Shown here: positions 34,531-47,599 of the stretch, in pieces
Numbering within the stretch: the first letter of the stretch is position 1
How the letters are laid out: each line of letters begins with the position of its first letter
Assembly (NCBI GenBank): GCA_022747635.1
Contig: JAKTNV010000001.1
Span: 35,235,851 to 35,299,850, forward strand
Length of the DNA: 64,000 nt
Direction of reading: 5' to 3'
Source: Hetaerina americana
Taxonomy: Eukaryota; Arthropoda; Insecta; Odonata; Calopterygidae
Program-made: the position numbers and the translations under genes
The notes under the pieces: generated by a model
What the model was told of the DNA's origin: nothing
The model's input: the letters and a program-made list of their open reading frames with translations, nothing else
Database searches by the model: none

Positions 34531-36001
34531 AACCACGATCCCTGTGAATGTCGTATATTTTCAGTTATGGACCTTATGTCGACGTATCACTGCTTAAGCA
34601 TTCATATATGCAGAACAAAGTATGTTTGTTGACTAAATCTTTGACTGGTTTTAGGTTTTGATCAAAGGCCCTTCCTTTAACAAATTTCTTTCTTTTGTGT
34701 CCTTTCATGTTACTTTTGCCTCCACCACATTCACGTTATTAGATACATATTTATTGCTCATGTACTCAAAGGTAAAATATGCAATAAGGATGGATAAAAA
34801 AGCAAAAGTTTTAGATATCTTTGATAGAATTCCGGAGGGAAGATACCGACATTAGATGAGTACAATAATAGGGAAGAGTATAAGGAATATATATGTATGT
34901 ATATGTGTATATACTGTGTATGTACTCACCGAATTGCGAAGTCATTGAATCAAATTCTCTTTAGCCTGGCAAAAATGTTTTAGGATGAATTGAAATAATT
35001 AAAGACGGGATTAAGTAAGAATCTTATTTTAATCGTTTGTTCTTCCATTCTTGAGGTATCCGGTCCACTTCGTCACGGGGTTCTCTATTCTAGCGTTCGC
35101 CCGTCTTTCTCGGTCCATTCAGCGTTCAGATGTGCAGTCGTGAAAAATACCAAGTGCTTACTAAACTTTGCCGTCCCCAGAGGTAACCAACGTCGCCGGG
35201 ATCGGCTCTGTGGAGTTAACAAGAAGGGGGGGGTGAAAACGGGGAATGGAAGCGGCAGGAGGTCAGCGTATGAATTTCGCAACATTTTTCCCACTCGCGC
35301 GCCCCGCGACTCCCACGGCTGGGAAACTCGTGATTTAACTCGAAAGGAGGCGTGACTGTAATGGGTGACCCTTCCTCCCCCGTCCCACCCCCGGCCCCCT
35401 TTCTCCCTCCCTCCCTCCTCCATCACCTCATCCCCCTCCGTTTCCTCCCGTTCCAATCTCTCGCCTCCGGCCCCTCCCGCCCCCTCGCAATTCCCCTCCT
35501 GCTTCCCCCAGACCATTTGGCATTCCCTCGGCTCCGCACCGCGCACCCGCCCTCCTCTCCCTGCATTCACCCCACCCGCCATCCCCTTCACTTACCTTTT
35601 TTTACTGGCATTTGCGCTCTTGTGTCGCTCGAATCATGCGAAGTGCTTTCGTTCCAGGAGAATCGGGAGGGGAGCGCTGCTTTTGTTCACCTCGAGAGCT
35701 CGATTACAGCTTTTAATCCACCCCTTTGACCCCCGCGATGATCCCTCTTATGCCGGGTCAAGTGCTTTTCTAGATTGGCGGCGTCTTTGCATTCGAGTCT
35801 TGCCTAATTAGCCATTTACGGGACTATCATGATTCTTGGGCGTTTGGGTGACAAGTGAAAATCGACTTTAGTCACGGTGTTGTCTTACTTCGAAGGCCCG
35901 TCTATGTGTTATCTGTCGATCAAGGAGAGTTTGTGCTTGAACGATGTCTAGGATCATGTCATTTTTTTCCGTGAAATTAGAGCCTCGCATAGGAATATAC
36001 G
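34531..36001. other. Non-coding, with a C-rich block at 35080-35720
   Basis: The left part is AT-rich. From 35080 to 35720 the plus strand is strongly pyrimidine-rich with CpGs, and long Pro/Ser-rich frames are open on plus (125 and 148 codons) and a Gly/Arg-rich one (168 codons) on minus. Repetitive composition explains all of them. It may be a promoter or a structured homopurine-homopyrimidine tract. Confidence 0.4.
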
Positions 36002-36070
36002 GATTTGTATCTTCGAAAATGGGTGCACGGGACTTAGGCCCCCTGCGCCCAATATCGAAGATACAAAATC
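36002..36070. repeat. Near-perfect hairpin
   Basis: Arm 36002-36033 (GATTTGTATCTTCGAAAATGGG..) and arm 36037-36070 (..CCCAATATCGAAGATACAAAATC) are reverse complements with a few mismatches and a loop of about four bases. The loop is unusually short for a microRNA precursor, so a foldback/MITE fragment is more likely. Confidence 0.7.
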
Positions 36071-39000
36071 AAATGAATATAGGTTGGTGTGTTGAACGAT
36101 TGTGTGAGCAAAGCCTTCTGATGATGAACCCTAGGGCAATAGTTCATCTGCCGTTTCATTTCTCCCATGACGCCAATTACCTTCGTCAATTACAGTGCTG
36201 CATGAAATCTTCTTAATTACTCTACTTTCAATGTTTTAAAATTTTCAATTGCCAATTTTAAAACGCGAACGTTTTTTTGCTAATAAACGCTCTTTAGCAA
36301 AGGATTTATAAAATTTAACATTCACCCGAAATTCTAATGTTCGATTCCAGGAGCATGAAGCCGAAGTCCGAAACCTGTAATTCCACCCTAGACTCGTGTT
36401 TCATGAGAATAATATCAGGTGTAGTTCTTGACATTGTTTAGGCAAAATGTTTGTTTGACAATCAAATGGCTATCACCAGACTAACTATCGCCCTCTTAGG
36501 TAAATTTGATTCGTAATACAATGAAGGTGCGATATATTTTGTTTGCTTTCTTGGGTTAGGTACTTCGAAACCTCATAGTGGTTTAAACTTCGCTACCATA
36601 AATAGTCGGTATTCGTAAAACTATGCTGTAGTTATAGAATTTAACTTCATAAAATTAGTAAAACTCATACTTAATTTTGTCGCTCTAATTACAGGCAATT
36701 GCTTAATGAACTTCATTGCATTTGCTAATGCCTTCCAAAGTAAAGTTTATCTTTAGTAAAGTTTGCTTTTTTTAAGGACATACTATATACGTTTTTATCA
36801 TGTACCGTTATTCTTTGGCCCTGAATATTGTGGCCTTACGCAATATGAGAGGTTTATTACCATGGGGAACGATTCCAAGATCGCTTCGTGGAACTAGAAT
36901 GAAATACTGATCCGGCCTTCATTCTGATTTAATAAACTTGTTCAGCGTAAGTCAGCGTAGATATCCTCATTGTGAAATAAAGATGAGACAGGTGAACATA
37001 CCATTCAAAGCAAATAAATGAATTTATTCCTTATCGCATCTTCTTTGGTTAGGCTGTAAAATTCGTGAGGTAGCGCATCCGTTTACTTGGGCACTTTACA
37101 GTATATCTTCGGAATGTTTCGCAATGTCGTCTGCATTTCGATTTCACTTTCCTATCGCAACTCATCATCCTAGGTACATTATCATTAGAAACGGACGAGC
37201 AATGTTGGAAAGTACCAGATCATTATGTAATATATACACTATATACTGTGTTTTGTGTGTAATTGTTCATGTGTTTTTGGTGTGTTATTGTTTTTGGTTA
37301 CGAGAAATTGTAAAGACTGTGTCCATCCCAAACCTACCTAATCGGTTGGATACGAATATACCGTATGGTGCCATATAGTGAGGGCAGAAATAGTACTACG
37401 AGGAACTACATGTAACGTGCTGCATTAATGTTGGATCAGCTAATGGCAGAGCTTATGTGTCAAGTAAGGATAATAAATCCTGAGGCAAGAAATTTTGCAT
37501 TGAGATAATCTCAGATGCAAGGAAAATTAAGTATTCTCATGCACACAGAGACACGTTACGCATTACCATGTTACCAATGCTTCAACACGGAATACTGTCG
37601 TATATAAGGAAATAACAAATGAAGGCCCCCAGTCATTATTTAAAATATCACGTTTGAATATTTCAATTTGTCCTCTCTGCCAATGTGTCGGCATCGGCAG
37701 AAAAGCATTTCCTCGTGGTAATCGTTGCGGTTTGTTGGCACAATTAACACACTCCATTATAAATCATGACAAAACCCTCAAAGGCTGCGCGGCTGATGAA
37801 GCACCTAGCTTTATATCTTACGGATAGCATTACTCATTGTAATATGTATATTCAGTTGCGAACGTAATTCCAAATAAAACTTACGACCCATGAGAAAACT
37901 CGGGTACATTAAGTCGCCGCAGCGAAGACTGTTACGTTCACTACAGTCACAATGCCTGTGGAAAATATCTTATTTAACGTATGTGTGACCGCTGATTAAA
38001 TGGAAATATCAGTAATTACAGTCTTCAGTTTTGTTTCCGAAAAATAACTTGGAAAAGTTTTGAATGTGAGATGTTTAAGAATTGTAAGCGCTTTGATCGT
38101 AAGTGTTTGATGAACATGTCATATCCGGTGATTAAGGTATTTTTTCTCAGGAAGATTAATTAATGTTCCATTCCAAAGTTATGGTCTGGAAATAAATGGT
38201 GGTTAGGGGCCACTTAGGGCTACTAGACCGGGACTAAGGCAAAGGTAAAATTAACTATAGGTTTCGTCCCGCTTTTCCCAATAGCTAAGCTGAGCTTTCA
38301 TTGATGGAAAAGTGGTTAGTTGAAATTATTAGATCGCGAAAAGTTAGTAATTCTTCTAATAAGTGAGCTGTATCCTTCAAAAGAAAAAAATCTGTATACA
38401 GAAATGCACACACAATAAGGTCAGAAAAAATGAAAATATGGCTTTATTAAATTGATTAGATGGACTAGGAAAAAATATAATAAAATTGACTCTGGAGATA
38501 TTTCGAAGAGTAAAAAATTTTCTTGCCTTTTCCCTGCAAAATGCTGTTCATTAGTTTCTCGTTAAGTTTCCCCAATCGTCATCCAGAAGTCGTGTTTCAT
38601 TGTCAATATACTCTACCTTCGCCTCTATAACTTCTCTGTTATTAGAAAGATTCTCCCTTGGGTTTTTTGAAGTCTCACTCTCCTTTTTCACCTTTGTATT
38701 TCACTTAATTTTCCAATTGAGAGCGTCCTTGAAAATGTTCGTGTCTTTTCCGACAATGTCCCTTGTCTTCTTTCTTGAATTTCCAAGTATGTATTGTAGT
38801 GAAGACAACGCGGAGGATTCAGCGAGGCGCTGACAAATCTTCTACCCACCCATGCTCGTAAGGCATTTGGAGGACCTAGTCTATTGTTCATGGTGGTAAA
38901 TGGTTGGCCGTTAACTTTGTTGTTAGCATGACGATCCTTTATCATCATACATTTGAAAACAAAGAAAAATCTCAAGCAAAGATCCGAGTTGGCTTTGAGA

Positions 39001-42000
39001 AATAAGCACTCGGAAGGAATCGCAAATGACCGAAATTATTCCGTTTAATGCCCCTAGGGAGAAAATCAAAGCCGTCTTGAAAGTATTTACAGTTATTGCT
39101 GGAATTTTTCATGTGGCACACTTTTAGAGACACACCATGGGGTTATAACTATAACAGTCGTTGTATATAATAAAAAAGTGATGCCGCTTCTTCCTAAGGA
39201 TAAATGGTAGAATCTGTCGGTGGAGAAAACTGTAATCTTAATAAGTTAATGCTGAATTCTCTCTGAAACTGACAAAGGTCATGTCGGATGCGTCAGGAAG
39301 TGTTCGATATGGAGATTTAGTCGAATATTGACGAAGAGAACGCCGGTGTTCGACATCGCAGCGTCAGCGTGATGAAGAAAGGTCATTTCAAATGTATCTA
39401 ATGTCATTGTGACTTGGTGTGTGGGAATTGCAGAGATTCGTATATATGTATCAAAATATGCCACAAATGAGTAGAAACGTCGTCAGTGAATGCTTTCTAC
39501 GCACGGGTGCTTGCTCTAGTGGGCATCATTGACCTTCTGTGGGGTTTATTCATCCTCGGGATGGCAGGTGGTATTTCTATTCCCGGTTCAATAGGATAGT
39601 TGGGTGGAGAGGGACAGTCAACAAAAAATAATTTTTCCCATCTACTCCAGGGCAGAGCTACCTCCGGTTGATGGGCTGTAAAAAAGTGCTTGCATCTTAG
39701 TAACATTAATTATGCATGAGAATGACATTGCGTTTTCAGGTTAGTGACGTGAAAATGTCGTCTCCACTTCAATGGCCGGAATAAAATTTACCGATTCCAT
39801 TAGACTTCCGTCCACTGAGATTGTTTTTCGAATGAGTGCTGTATTAAGTGTCATGATTCAGCTTTTATGCTGCCGCACAAGATCCTTGATGCACATAGTT
39901 ACTCTCCAAATTTTCAACCCCTTCTCAATGAGAGGAAAGCGGCGAAAGAGAGCGTCTAGGACGAGAAATGATGTCCCGTCCGATGTGCTTGCTTGGCCAG
40001 GGGCGGATTCAGTTCCTTGGAATGGTGGCGTTATTCGGTGGCTCTCATTCAATTACGTAAGGCTTTTGGGGGATAGGGAGTGTGCGCCATTTAATTAAAT
40101 TTCCTTACTGAGGGGGAGGGGTGGACTCGGGAAGAAATTAACGCAATGTTTATAATTACATTATGTCAAACATCGTGCATGATGTAAGAATTTGAGTTAA
40201 CCTTGGAACCACTATGGAGCACATGCTAATGATCCCCAATGCAATTGTTGTTTCAAAATTATTTTTGCATTTTTAAACCTGTTGAAACAGTCTCAAAAGG
40301 TTTGTTTCATTTCATCATATGTGTACCATTCAAAAGACTTCTTCTGGACTAGAGTTCTTCCAGTGCAAACACGTGATCAGTAGGAAACCATAATGAAAAA
40401 CACTTTCTTCATGCTTAAATGCGTTTTTTCCGCGTTTTTTTAAATTATGTCCGTTTCACATATTAAAGGCAGGTCCCATAATTATGTATATGAGGTGAGG
40501 AGGAAGTTCATATCTTACGTATCCCAACAAAAGCAGGGGGGCGGCAAAACCATCGTTAAGGGTGGACCCTGTACAACCGATTTGCATGTCGTGCATTCAT
40601 CTCCCGGCGGAAGTTCCGTTAAAAATTTACTTTAGTAAATTATGATGGGCGAATTTTACTGTTGTATGGAAATCCTCCTCCATTATGACTTCCTCAACAA
40701 CTCTCATCCCGAATGACGTAAATTATCTGTTGGCATGTGCATTATTCACCATTTCGGGTGGTCTTACTGCATCATAACCGCGTGGTTCTGGTCGGTGCGG
40801 TGACTTTTGCGATGGCTACCCATGCCCGCGTGGCGAAATGTCAATGCGACTGCAATCTCTGGCGAGGTGCAGCGTCGGTAGCATTTCATGACAATCCCTC
40901 CCAATGGGATATCAAATTGTCGACTCCTTGGCGTATTTCATAAATAGTAGTCTCATGGCTGGCATAGGGTTGTCTATCTACCTACTGTATACTCTACCCA
41001 TATTCCATTCTCTTCCATGCTTGAAGGTAAAAACATCTCTTCTTTTCTTTAAATGAAGAGCACAACTTTTTATTTTAATTTTTACACTGTTTTTATAGGT
41101 ACCTTCCTTAAATTGTCCATTTTTATATTACTTTATTTAACCAACCCTTGGTATGCCTTCCGTTCGGTCAGGAACGTTTCATGGCCATAATTGTAGTCTC
41201 AAAGTGATAGAAAGAGTTTTTTAACTCCATACGCCTGGAAAAGGCAGGGAGATTTCGAACCCCATTTGCTGGATAGCCTGCGATGTATTCTCGCCGTATT
41301 ACAACAGGTGTTTTCATCGCAAATTTAAGATAAGCGTGGAGTACAACACCGTAAAATCTCATCGCCAGACTTTGAATGAACAAGTTTTGGAGTTCCGCAA
41401 AATTTCATAAACGCCTGGGCCATGCCCGATTACATCTATGCTCATACGATAAGATCACTTCCCACACACCCGACCAAACTCAGCCTCCGAGCAAAAGAGC
41501 TTTCGCAAAAAGCGAGTAGGTGGTAAAATGATAATGATCATCTTTCCGGATGTGAATCATTTGTTTACGAATATGTGCGGCAATTGAATGATGTATGCGT
41601 CTTCTGAGATGTTGTGGTGATGAACTGCTCATGGTTTTGAAGCCGAGGGTGAGATGATTTAAGAAGTAGTGACGATCGGTCGTGGAGTCCCATGGAACTA
41701 ATCTGCAAATTGTCACACTTTATCATAAGGATGCGTTGGATTTTTCCGGGACTGCATACAATATTAGAGGGACCCCTTAAAACAGTCAGATTATTCCTTA
41801 ATCGGTCAGCCTCTCTCGGACTTCACACCGCCTCTCTTGCTCGGCGACGTCCGAAAATGGTCTCAGCGAATCAGTCCCAATGAAACACCACCGTCTAATG
41901 TATGGGACTGGTGATTTCTTTTTGTTGGGACATCGAGAACTCTTTTGACCGAATGGCTTACATAGGCAAGGTCGCGGAGGAGACGAGGATTTTGAGCGCA

Positions 42001-43609
42001 ATCAGTCATTTTCGAAATGCCCCGCGGGGAGATGGAGAATAAACATCTTCAACCTTGATGGAAAGGCGTCCTCGCAGCATCGCGTCGGTGATTTGCATTT
42101 CTCGTGCTCCTCGTCGGTGCTGAGCTTAGTTTTCATTTATGCGGGCGGTGCGTTGAGCGAAGGTCGTTCGACAAATCACGGGGGAAGGGGTTTGCATCGC
42201 GACGCACTCGTGCCTAGAAAAGCCACCACCTGATTGGTCGAACGGCCTTCGCACCGCAGCGACTGCATGCATGAAAACTTAGCTTTTTAATCGTGCCCTG
42301 TGAGAGGTTGACTTTAGGGTTGGCGGTTGTGTATATTTCCGTTCCCTCTCGTCATCTTGCCCGAGGTGATGGAAAGTTTCGCCTCCTGATTTTCAATCCA
42401 CTTTGCGCTCATCCCTGCTTTGCCTGGCGGTAAAATCGAAGCTGTTATCTTAAAAAGCCAGAGGAATCTGGTCCCAATTTTATTCCAAAAATGTTGGATA
42501 TTGGCTTTTATAGTCTCTGGTGTAGGTCATATGCTCTTGTTAAAATGCTATACTCGAGAGTGCACGGTAGTGTGACGTCTTGTGGATTTTTTCCTTGTCG
42601 TATTTCCCGGGCCTACGTCATTGATTTTCTCTCGCCAGGGTGGCCACTGTCGGGAAATCGATAAAAAAGTCGAGAATAAATTAATTTCTCGAGAATAATC
42701 CCCAAAGGAGCAAGTTTTTTGAAAAATTAATGAGATTTGTTTTGAGAATAGGGATTTCCTTTTTGTTTTGAGATTATTTCGCAGTTTCCATTGGCCACCG
42801 TCCGAGCAGGCCCTGACCAATTCTTAAATATAATGAGGGCACACTTCGGCGGTAGCAGTGGAAAGCGAAACGTTTATATACAGAAGCATAGGTAATCATT
42901 CCAAAAATTTGGGAGAAGATTCAGATTAAATTTCCTCATGTTAGCAGGAAAAAAGTTGAGGATGGGTATCTGGAAAATGAGTGATCACCTCTCTCAAAAA
43001 GTAGCGAAGGTTTGTATCCAGACTTTTCTTCAGCTCTCCTCAGAGGTGACTCAACATGTCAAAGAAACCCGAGTCATCCCTCTCAACATTAAAGCGTTGG
43101 AACTATTTATTTCAAAATGAAAGCAATATCTCAGCAGTTGCTGATTGCAATTGTCAAGGTTTACGCGTGCATTTGTTGTTGGTGGTATAAGGGATGTTGA
43201 GTGAATTGTGTAAGGGTCGGCTCCCTTCCACGTGGCTTTGGAGTGCATTATGGGATCCTGTGTGTTTGAGGATGTACTGGAGCAGGCATAGTTTGAATGG
43301 AGACTCAATACCCTTTGCCACATGTCCTTTAGGCGGCTTGCGGAGTGGTGTGTAACAGTAGGCGAAAAACATAACTTTCGGTAAAGGCTTATGTTTTGAA
43401 TATAAATGACTTTGATGGGCCTCAAGAAAAGGGATGACAGGCAATTTTAGTCTGAATTATTCAATTTCTTAAATGGTTCTGAGCCTTCCTCTTTGTATCC
43501 CAGAACCGAAGTGGGAAGACTCCCTTCCATACTGACGCTCACTGTTTCCGTGTAAAGGGATAAACCTCTCTTGATCAACGTTCCATAATCTTCTGTGTGA
43601 AGTGCTACA
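36071..43609. other. Long stretch without recognisable genes
   Basis: Over 7 kb of mainly AT-rich DNA. Features noted: a GTTTTAAAATT...AATTTTAAAAC hairpin at about 36232-36264; AATTTACTTTAGTAAATT at 40625-40642; and a CpG-richer interval at about 42050-42400. Frames of up to about 125 codons (for example 43051-43425 minus) have no recognisable motifs. Confidence 0.45.
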
Positions 43610-44180
43610 ATGCCTAAAACTTACGAGGAATACCTTGTGGAGGAGAGAAACCATCAGCTCATTTGTACAAATACAATTTCAATAATTTTCACATACGTAA
43701 TAGATATACTTATGGTAGCGTGTACCTCCCCGCCAAGTACCGAAGAACATCTCGCCGAAATCAATTGTTTCAAGCTCTACTTTGTGATAATGGATAATCC
43801 AAGTAAGTAAACTTTGTATTTTTTCAAACGAAACTTTATTATACTGCTACCGGTTTTGACTCACAGGCGACACTATCAGGTGTATGCTGATGATCGGGTT
43901 CCACGACAAGACCTGATCATATCACTTATGCATCGAAACCGGTAAAGTGAATTCAAGTTTAATATGAATAAAATGCAATGTTTATTTATTCGAAGAAACA
44001 AATATTTATTTATTTGGCAGTTGTGTCCATCAAATACCTACTTTAAATGTTTAATTACGTAATAGTAATAACTTATTCATTAGCCTAACTCATTGCTGAT
44101 GGCACTCGTGCCACCGGATGAAAAACTGCCACAAGTCATACAAACCTACCCGACGACTGTGTTCAAGTGCTCTCTCTTAT
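43610..44180 (+). mobile_element. Ty3/gypsy-like reverse-transcriptase remnant, interrupted
   Basis: Frame 43610-43810 reads PKTYEEYLVEE, then IFTYVIDILMVACTSPPSTE and EHLAEI ending NPSK. This follows the Ty3/gypsy polymerase pattern 'PxTFxRxM....FxYxDDILVASxSxxEHLxHL......NPSK', with the catalytic YxDD changed to YVID. About 280 bp later the next family block appears across a frame change: IADGTR near 44090 in one frame and PPDEKLPQVIQTYPTTVF in another (44110-44165), matching 'ADGTRPLPEKVxVIQxYPxPTT'. In intact elements these blocks are only about 20 residues apart; here the palindromic element at 43.85-43.94 kb and AT-rich DNA lie between. No LTRs were seen. Inactive. Confidence 0.62.
43848..43944. 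repeat. Palindromic element nested in the gypsy-like remnant
   Basis: The left side begins TACCGGTTTTGACTCACAGG and the right side ends CATCGAAACCGGTA. Inside, TATCAGGTGTATG and GACCTGATCATATCACTTATG continue an imperfect inverted repeat around CTGATGATCGGGTTCCACGACAAG. ACCGGTTTCGA-type ends with CTGATGATC cores are, as I recall, a recurrent foldback sequence in insect genomes; that is memory, unverified. It has no coding capacity. It lies inside the gap of the gypsy-like remnant, so it probably inserted there. Confidence 0.75.
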
Positions 44181-47089
44181 CTGGCGACCACACTGTTAAA
44201 TGTATTACATTTTCCGTATTGGATTCGTCTGCACGAAGAATTTTGATCCTGATGACTTTAAAGTCTCCAATGACTTAACCTTAAAACATCTTCGGAGTTA
44301 AACCTCTAATAATCCTGCTTTGCCGAAATCTTAACGCTGCAGAATAATAGGATGGCCCACCGAATTTGTTCGCTTTCAGCTCATTTTATTCTTTTTACCA
44401 AATGGGGTGCTATAGTTCAGTAAAGCCAATGCATTGATTGGTGAGTTCATTTTCACAAGTATCGTATATCGCTTCCCTTAGCCTCGTTATATCCTCTGCT
44501 GAAAACCTGGTGGTTGCCCCAAACTTGAAGTCGGCCTTCGATCAGCAAGGTGTGCCTTTCTCTTTCTCACCTTGCCTGGAGTTATTCTTCATTTTCATTT
44601 TTCAATCACCACCTCCGATTCCCCACGTCTTTGCGGGCCCCATTGTTCTAGTCCAGTCATTCTCTCTCTCCAGCGCCTGTGCGTCGGTTTCTCCTCACCG
44701 CGGTCCCTCCTTGCGCGTCAGTCTCTTCCGCCCGACTATTTCACGCACCGCCCCCGTGACTTAAGGGGCTCAGAGCAGTAATCCCGGGTCATTGAGTGCT
44801 GTTGACTTGGCTCATTTTCCCTCGACCTAGAAGCGGTGAGAACCTGATTATAATCGCAGCCCTTTAAACACCGTCTGAATACCGTCGCGTCTGGTAATTT
44901 ATAAGCCATGCAGATTATATTTTTGGGTTTCGTATTAGTGAAAACACCGTTTCGTATCCTTTAAATCAAGGGGATAAATTAAAGCGTAACCCTAAAACTT
45001 TGCCCAAAGCGAGTGTACACGAAAGTCACTATCTTCAATGTTCTCTGGATAAATAAAAATGTGGATCTTTATGTGAGAAAGCATCTTCCATTGCCTTTTA
45101 CAGACAAAATACTAAGACGTTAATAAAAAGCAGAAGAACGCCTCACAAGTATATAATGGGTGAATGTATACGTGAATCGTTAAAATATTAAATAATGTAA
45201 CATTTGTTTTTTTCAAAATACGTTAACGGAACTTGTGAGACAAACTTGCCAAATTCATCGAAATCTAGTCGCTATAAAAATTACGCAATTGCCCTTTTTG
45301 GAGTATCCTGACACAATTTATGTTCGTGATTGGTTCCCCAGTGAAGCATGACAGCGATAAATCAATTGAAAGTATACATGAATTCATTTTTGAATTTTTA
45401 CTTTCTTAGAACTGAAACTGATTATCATTTCTTGAATGGTTGTTTCATATTTATTGACCAGGGGAACTGCAGCACTTTAATGCCATATTTAGGAAGGCGT
45501 TTGGAGCCACTTTTTACAGCTCGGGCAGGTCTTTTCTCTGCCAAAATATCAATATTTCAATGGATCTATTATTCGTTTCCCCCGCTAGACTTCGATCTCT
45601 TTGTGAAGCCACCCTGTTCGTCGTGCTAAAGCAATCAATGTACGGGTGTCGCCCCTGACGACCAAATTATAGTCTGAAAATACGATAAATAAAATTAATG
45701 TATATTTGGGGTAGGAATACATTTCACGGTTTATTTCTGTGGCTTACGGGGAAAATATTTAGTCCTTCATTTTATAATAAAAGGATTCCTTATTAAGAAA
45801 ATGCTTAGTTAAAGTCGTTCAAAAACTGGACGCGTTCTCGCACGCGTCTAGTTTGTATCCCGCCTATGATTTAGTGTGTGGATTTTCGTATCACTGTGAT
45901 TCCCGAGGCCGCTTGCGAAACTTCGTGGTTACTGTAAGAGACCCTGATGATGTCTTCGTTTATATATCTGAGAGTGCCTTCCGCCTGTTTCCCAATACTA
46001 CCAGTATTTTTCTGGCGATTTAAAAATACGGTATCCTTTGAACGACGTGCAAGATAACGGGTCTTCCCAGAACTCTTAGGCTTGGGAGTATTACAGCTTT
46101 ACAGTACATTTAAAGCACTGAATGATAGCTTTGAAGACGACCGCCGTGTGTGTTGAGGCATTCAAAGTAAAATGGGTTGAATATCGTGGGAAGTATTGTA
46201 TTATTATTTGAAATTGAATTCCTTTAGAGTCAACATTTCAATTTCTAGTCTTTCACTCCCCGTTAGTTAATTGTTTCCGACCGTAATAGCCGCCTTTCGA
46301 GTGCCATTTATGCATTTCTTCCATTTCTTGCTTCATTGCCTTCAGAAACTCAAGAAATGACAGCTATTGGCCGCGTTATCTTTCAACAAAAATAAATCGA
46401 CGATGATTTTATGTAATTATTATTTTTGTAAGAATAGGAAACTGCATAGTATACATACAAATAAGTTAAGTAAATTAAACCAAAATCCATGCTTGACGTA
46501 ACGCAGCGACACTTTTTGTGATAATTATCCAGTACGGATCATAATGATCCAGGGAAAATTATCAATATATTTCACGTGAGTAAAACTGAACATCAAATGC
46601 TTACGTATGTATTACTGTAAAGATTAACGCTAAATAATTTCCATTGAATGACTACAAACCTCAGTTCTTTCTCGATGCTGTTCTCGGAAATGCAAGAAGA
46701 CCTTTGTCTCCTGCTTCCGTTAGGCTCTTGATCGTGTTTAAGTTTTTAAATATTTCTTACCATTTTGTATTTACGTACATGCAAGTATTTCTTTCAAAGC
46801 CTTTGTACGTTACTATTTATGATGCCATGATCGACTTATCTCATAAGCAGCATAAGATACGCACGAGTATAATGGTCCGATTTTCCATTGTGACCCGTGG
46901 TATCATCCTTTCTCTTCCGGAAATCCATCTACCCACTTGTGAACCCACTTGTCTCCCTCAGAGGACACCGCCATCGCAAAACGATGAAATGCAGTTAGTT
47001 CATCTGCTTGGTAAATAGTTTTGAGCGTCGTTCATATGCATGAAACATTTTGTACTTCAATTTAAAGTACAATTCATGGGGCTGCCAGT
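44181..47089. other. No genes seen; pyrimidine/CpG-richer block at 44560-44780
   Basis: The frames open at 44438-44781 reflect C-rich composition. A 93-codon frame at 45348-45629 and a 124-codon frame at 46644-47018 have no recognised domain. Confidence 0.45.
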
Positions 47090-47255
47090 CCTCGGAAGTT
47101 CGCTGGGTATCGGTCTCCCTAACCCGAAGGTCGTGGATCAGAATCACGCACGGGCGCCATGTCGTCATTAAATGAGCTTTCAACGTTTGAGTTTACCGTG
47201 TAATATGACCTTAGTCGGCGGAGTGTCATATAAACTCCATAACAAACAAACATTC
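47090..47255 (+). mobile_element. tRNA-derived SINE, degenerate
   Basis: AGTTCGCTGGGTATCGG (about 47097-47113) resembles a D-arm/A box, CTCCCTAACCCGAAGG an anticodon arm, and GTCGTGGATCAGAATCAC (47131-47148) a T-arm/B box. Read on minus, the head gives the 'RDSDPRPSG'-type peptide often seen where such SINEs are translated. The body continues through GCGCCATGTCGTCATTAAATG to an A-rich end CATAACAAACAAACAT. Box B has substitutions, so it is an old copy. Confidence 0.5.
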
Positions 47256-47480
47256 GTGGGTAACATATACAAGCGGAATATGTGGTTTTAAAGTTTCCAC
47301 GTCCGGTTTTTTCAAACACTGTAAAACCGCGAAGCAATGCTTCAGCATCAGGCCGTTCACATAAGCGATTTCATTAAGCTTGTAATGAGGTGGATCACAT
47401 GCAAAGCACGTTGGGCTTTCTGGGGTTTTGGACGCTTTCTCGTTTTGCTTTTCCAAATAGTCAATACACTTGTGGTTTCA
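47226..47480 (-). mobile_element. Possible LTR-element gag fragment
   Basis: A minus-strand frame entering near 47480 reads KCIDYLEKQNEKASKTPE, SPTCFACDPPHY and, later, KHCFAVLQCLKKPDVETL before a stop at 47226. The spacing of CxxC..H and a second C..C block recalls the gag zinc-finger region of BEL/Pao elements ('CxxCxxPHxxxxC.....LCFNCLxxGH'), but the later histidine and cysteines are absent. This is a weak, family-level suggestion; it overlaps the end of the SINE on the other strand. Confidence 0.28.
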
Positions 47481-47599
47481 CGCCCTTGGAAATGATTTGA
47501 ATTCCACGAACAGTCTTTGGATATACTCTTGGAATACTACTGGAAGTGCCTATTCCTAGTTCAGCGTCTCGAAGTAAAAAGATAATGCGTTTCCTCCAT

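Noticed and set aside
35085..35811. 125- to 168-codon frames on both strands
   Set aside because: Low-complexity translation of a homopyrimidine tract.
41168..41383. GGGTTCGAAATC on the minus strand near 41254-41265, a B-box-like match
   Set aside because: No A-box-like sequence at suitable spacing and no element boundaries; judged chance.
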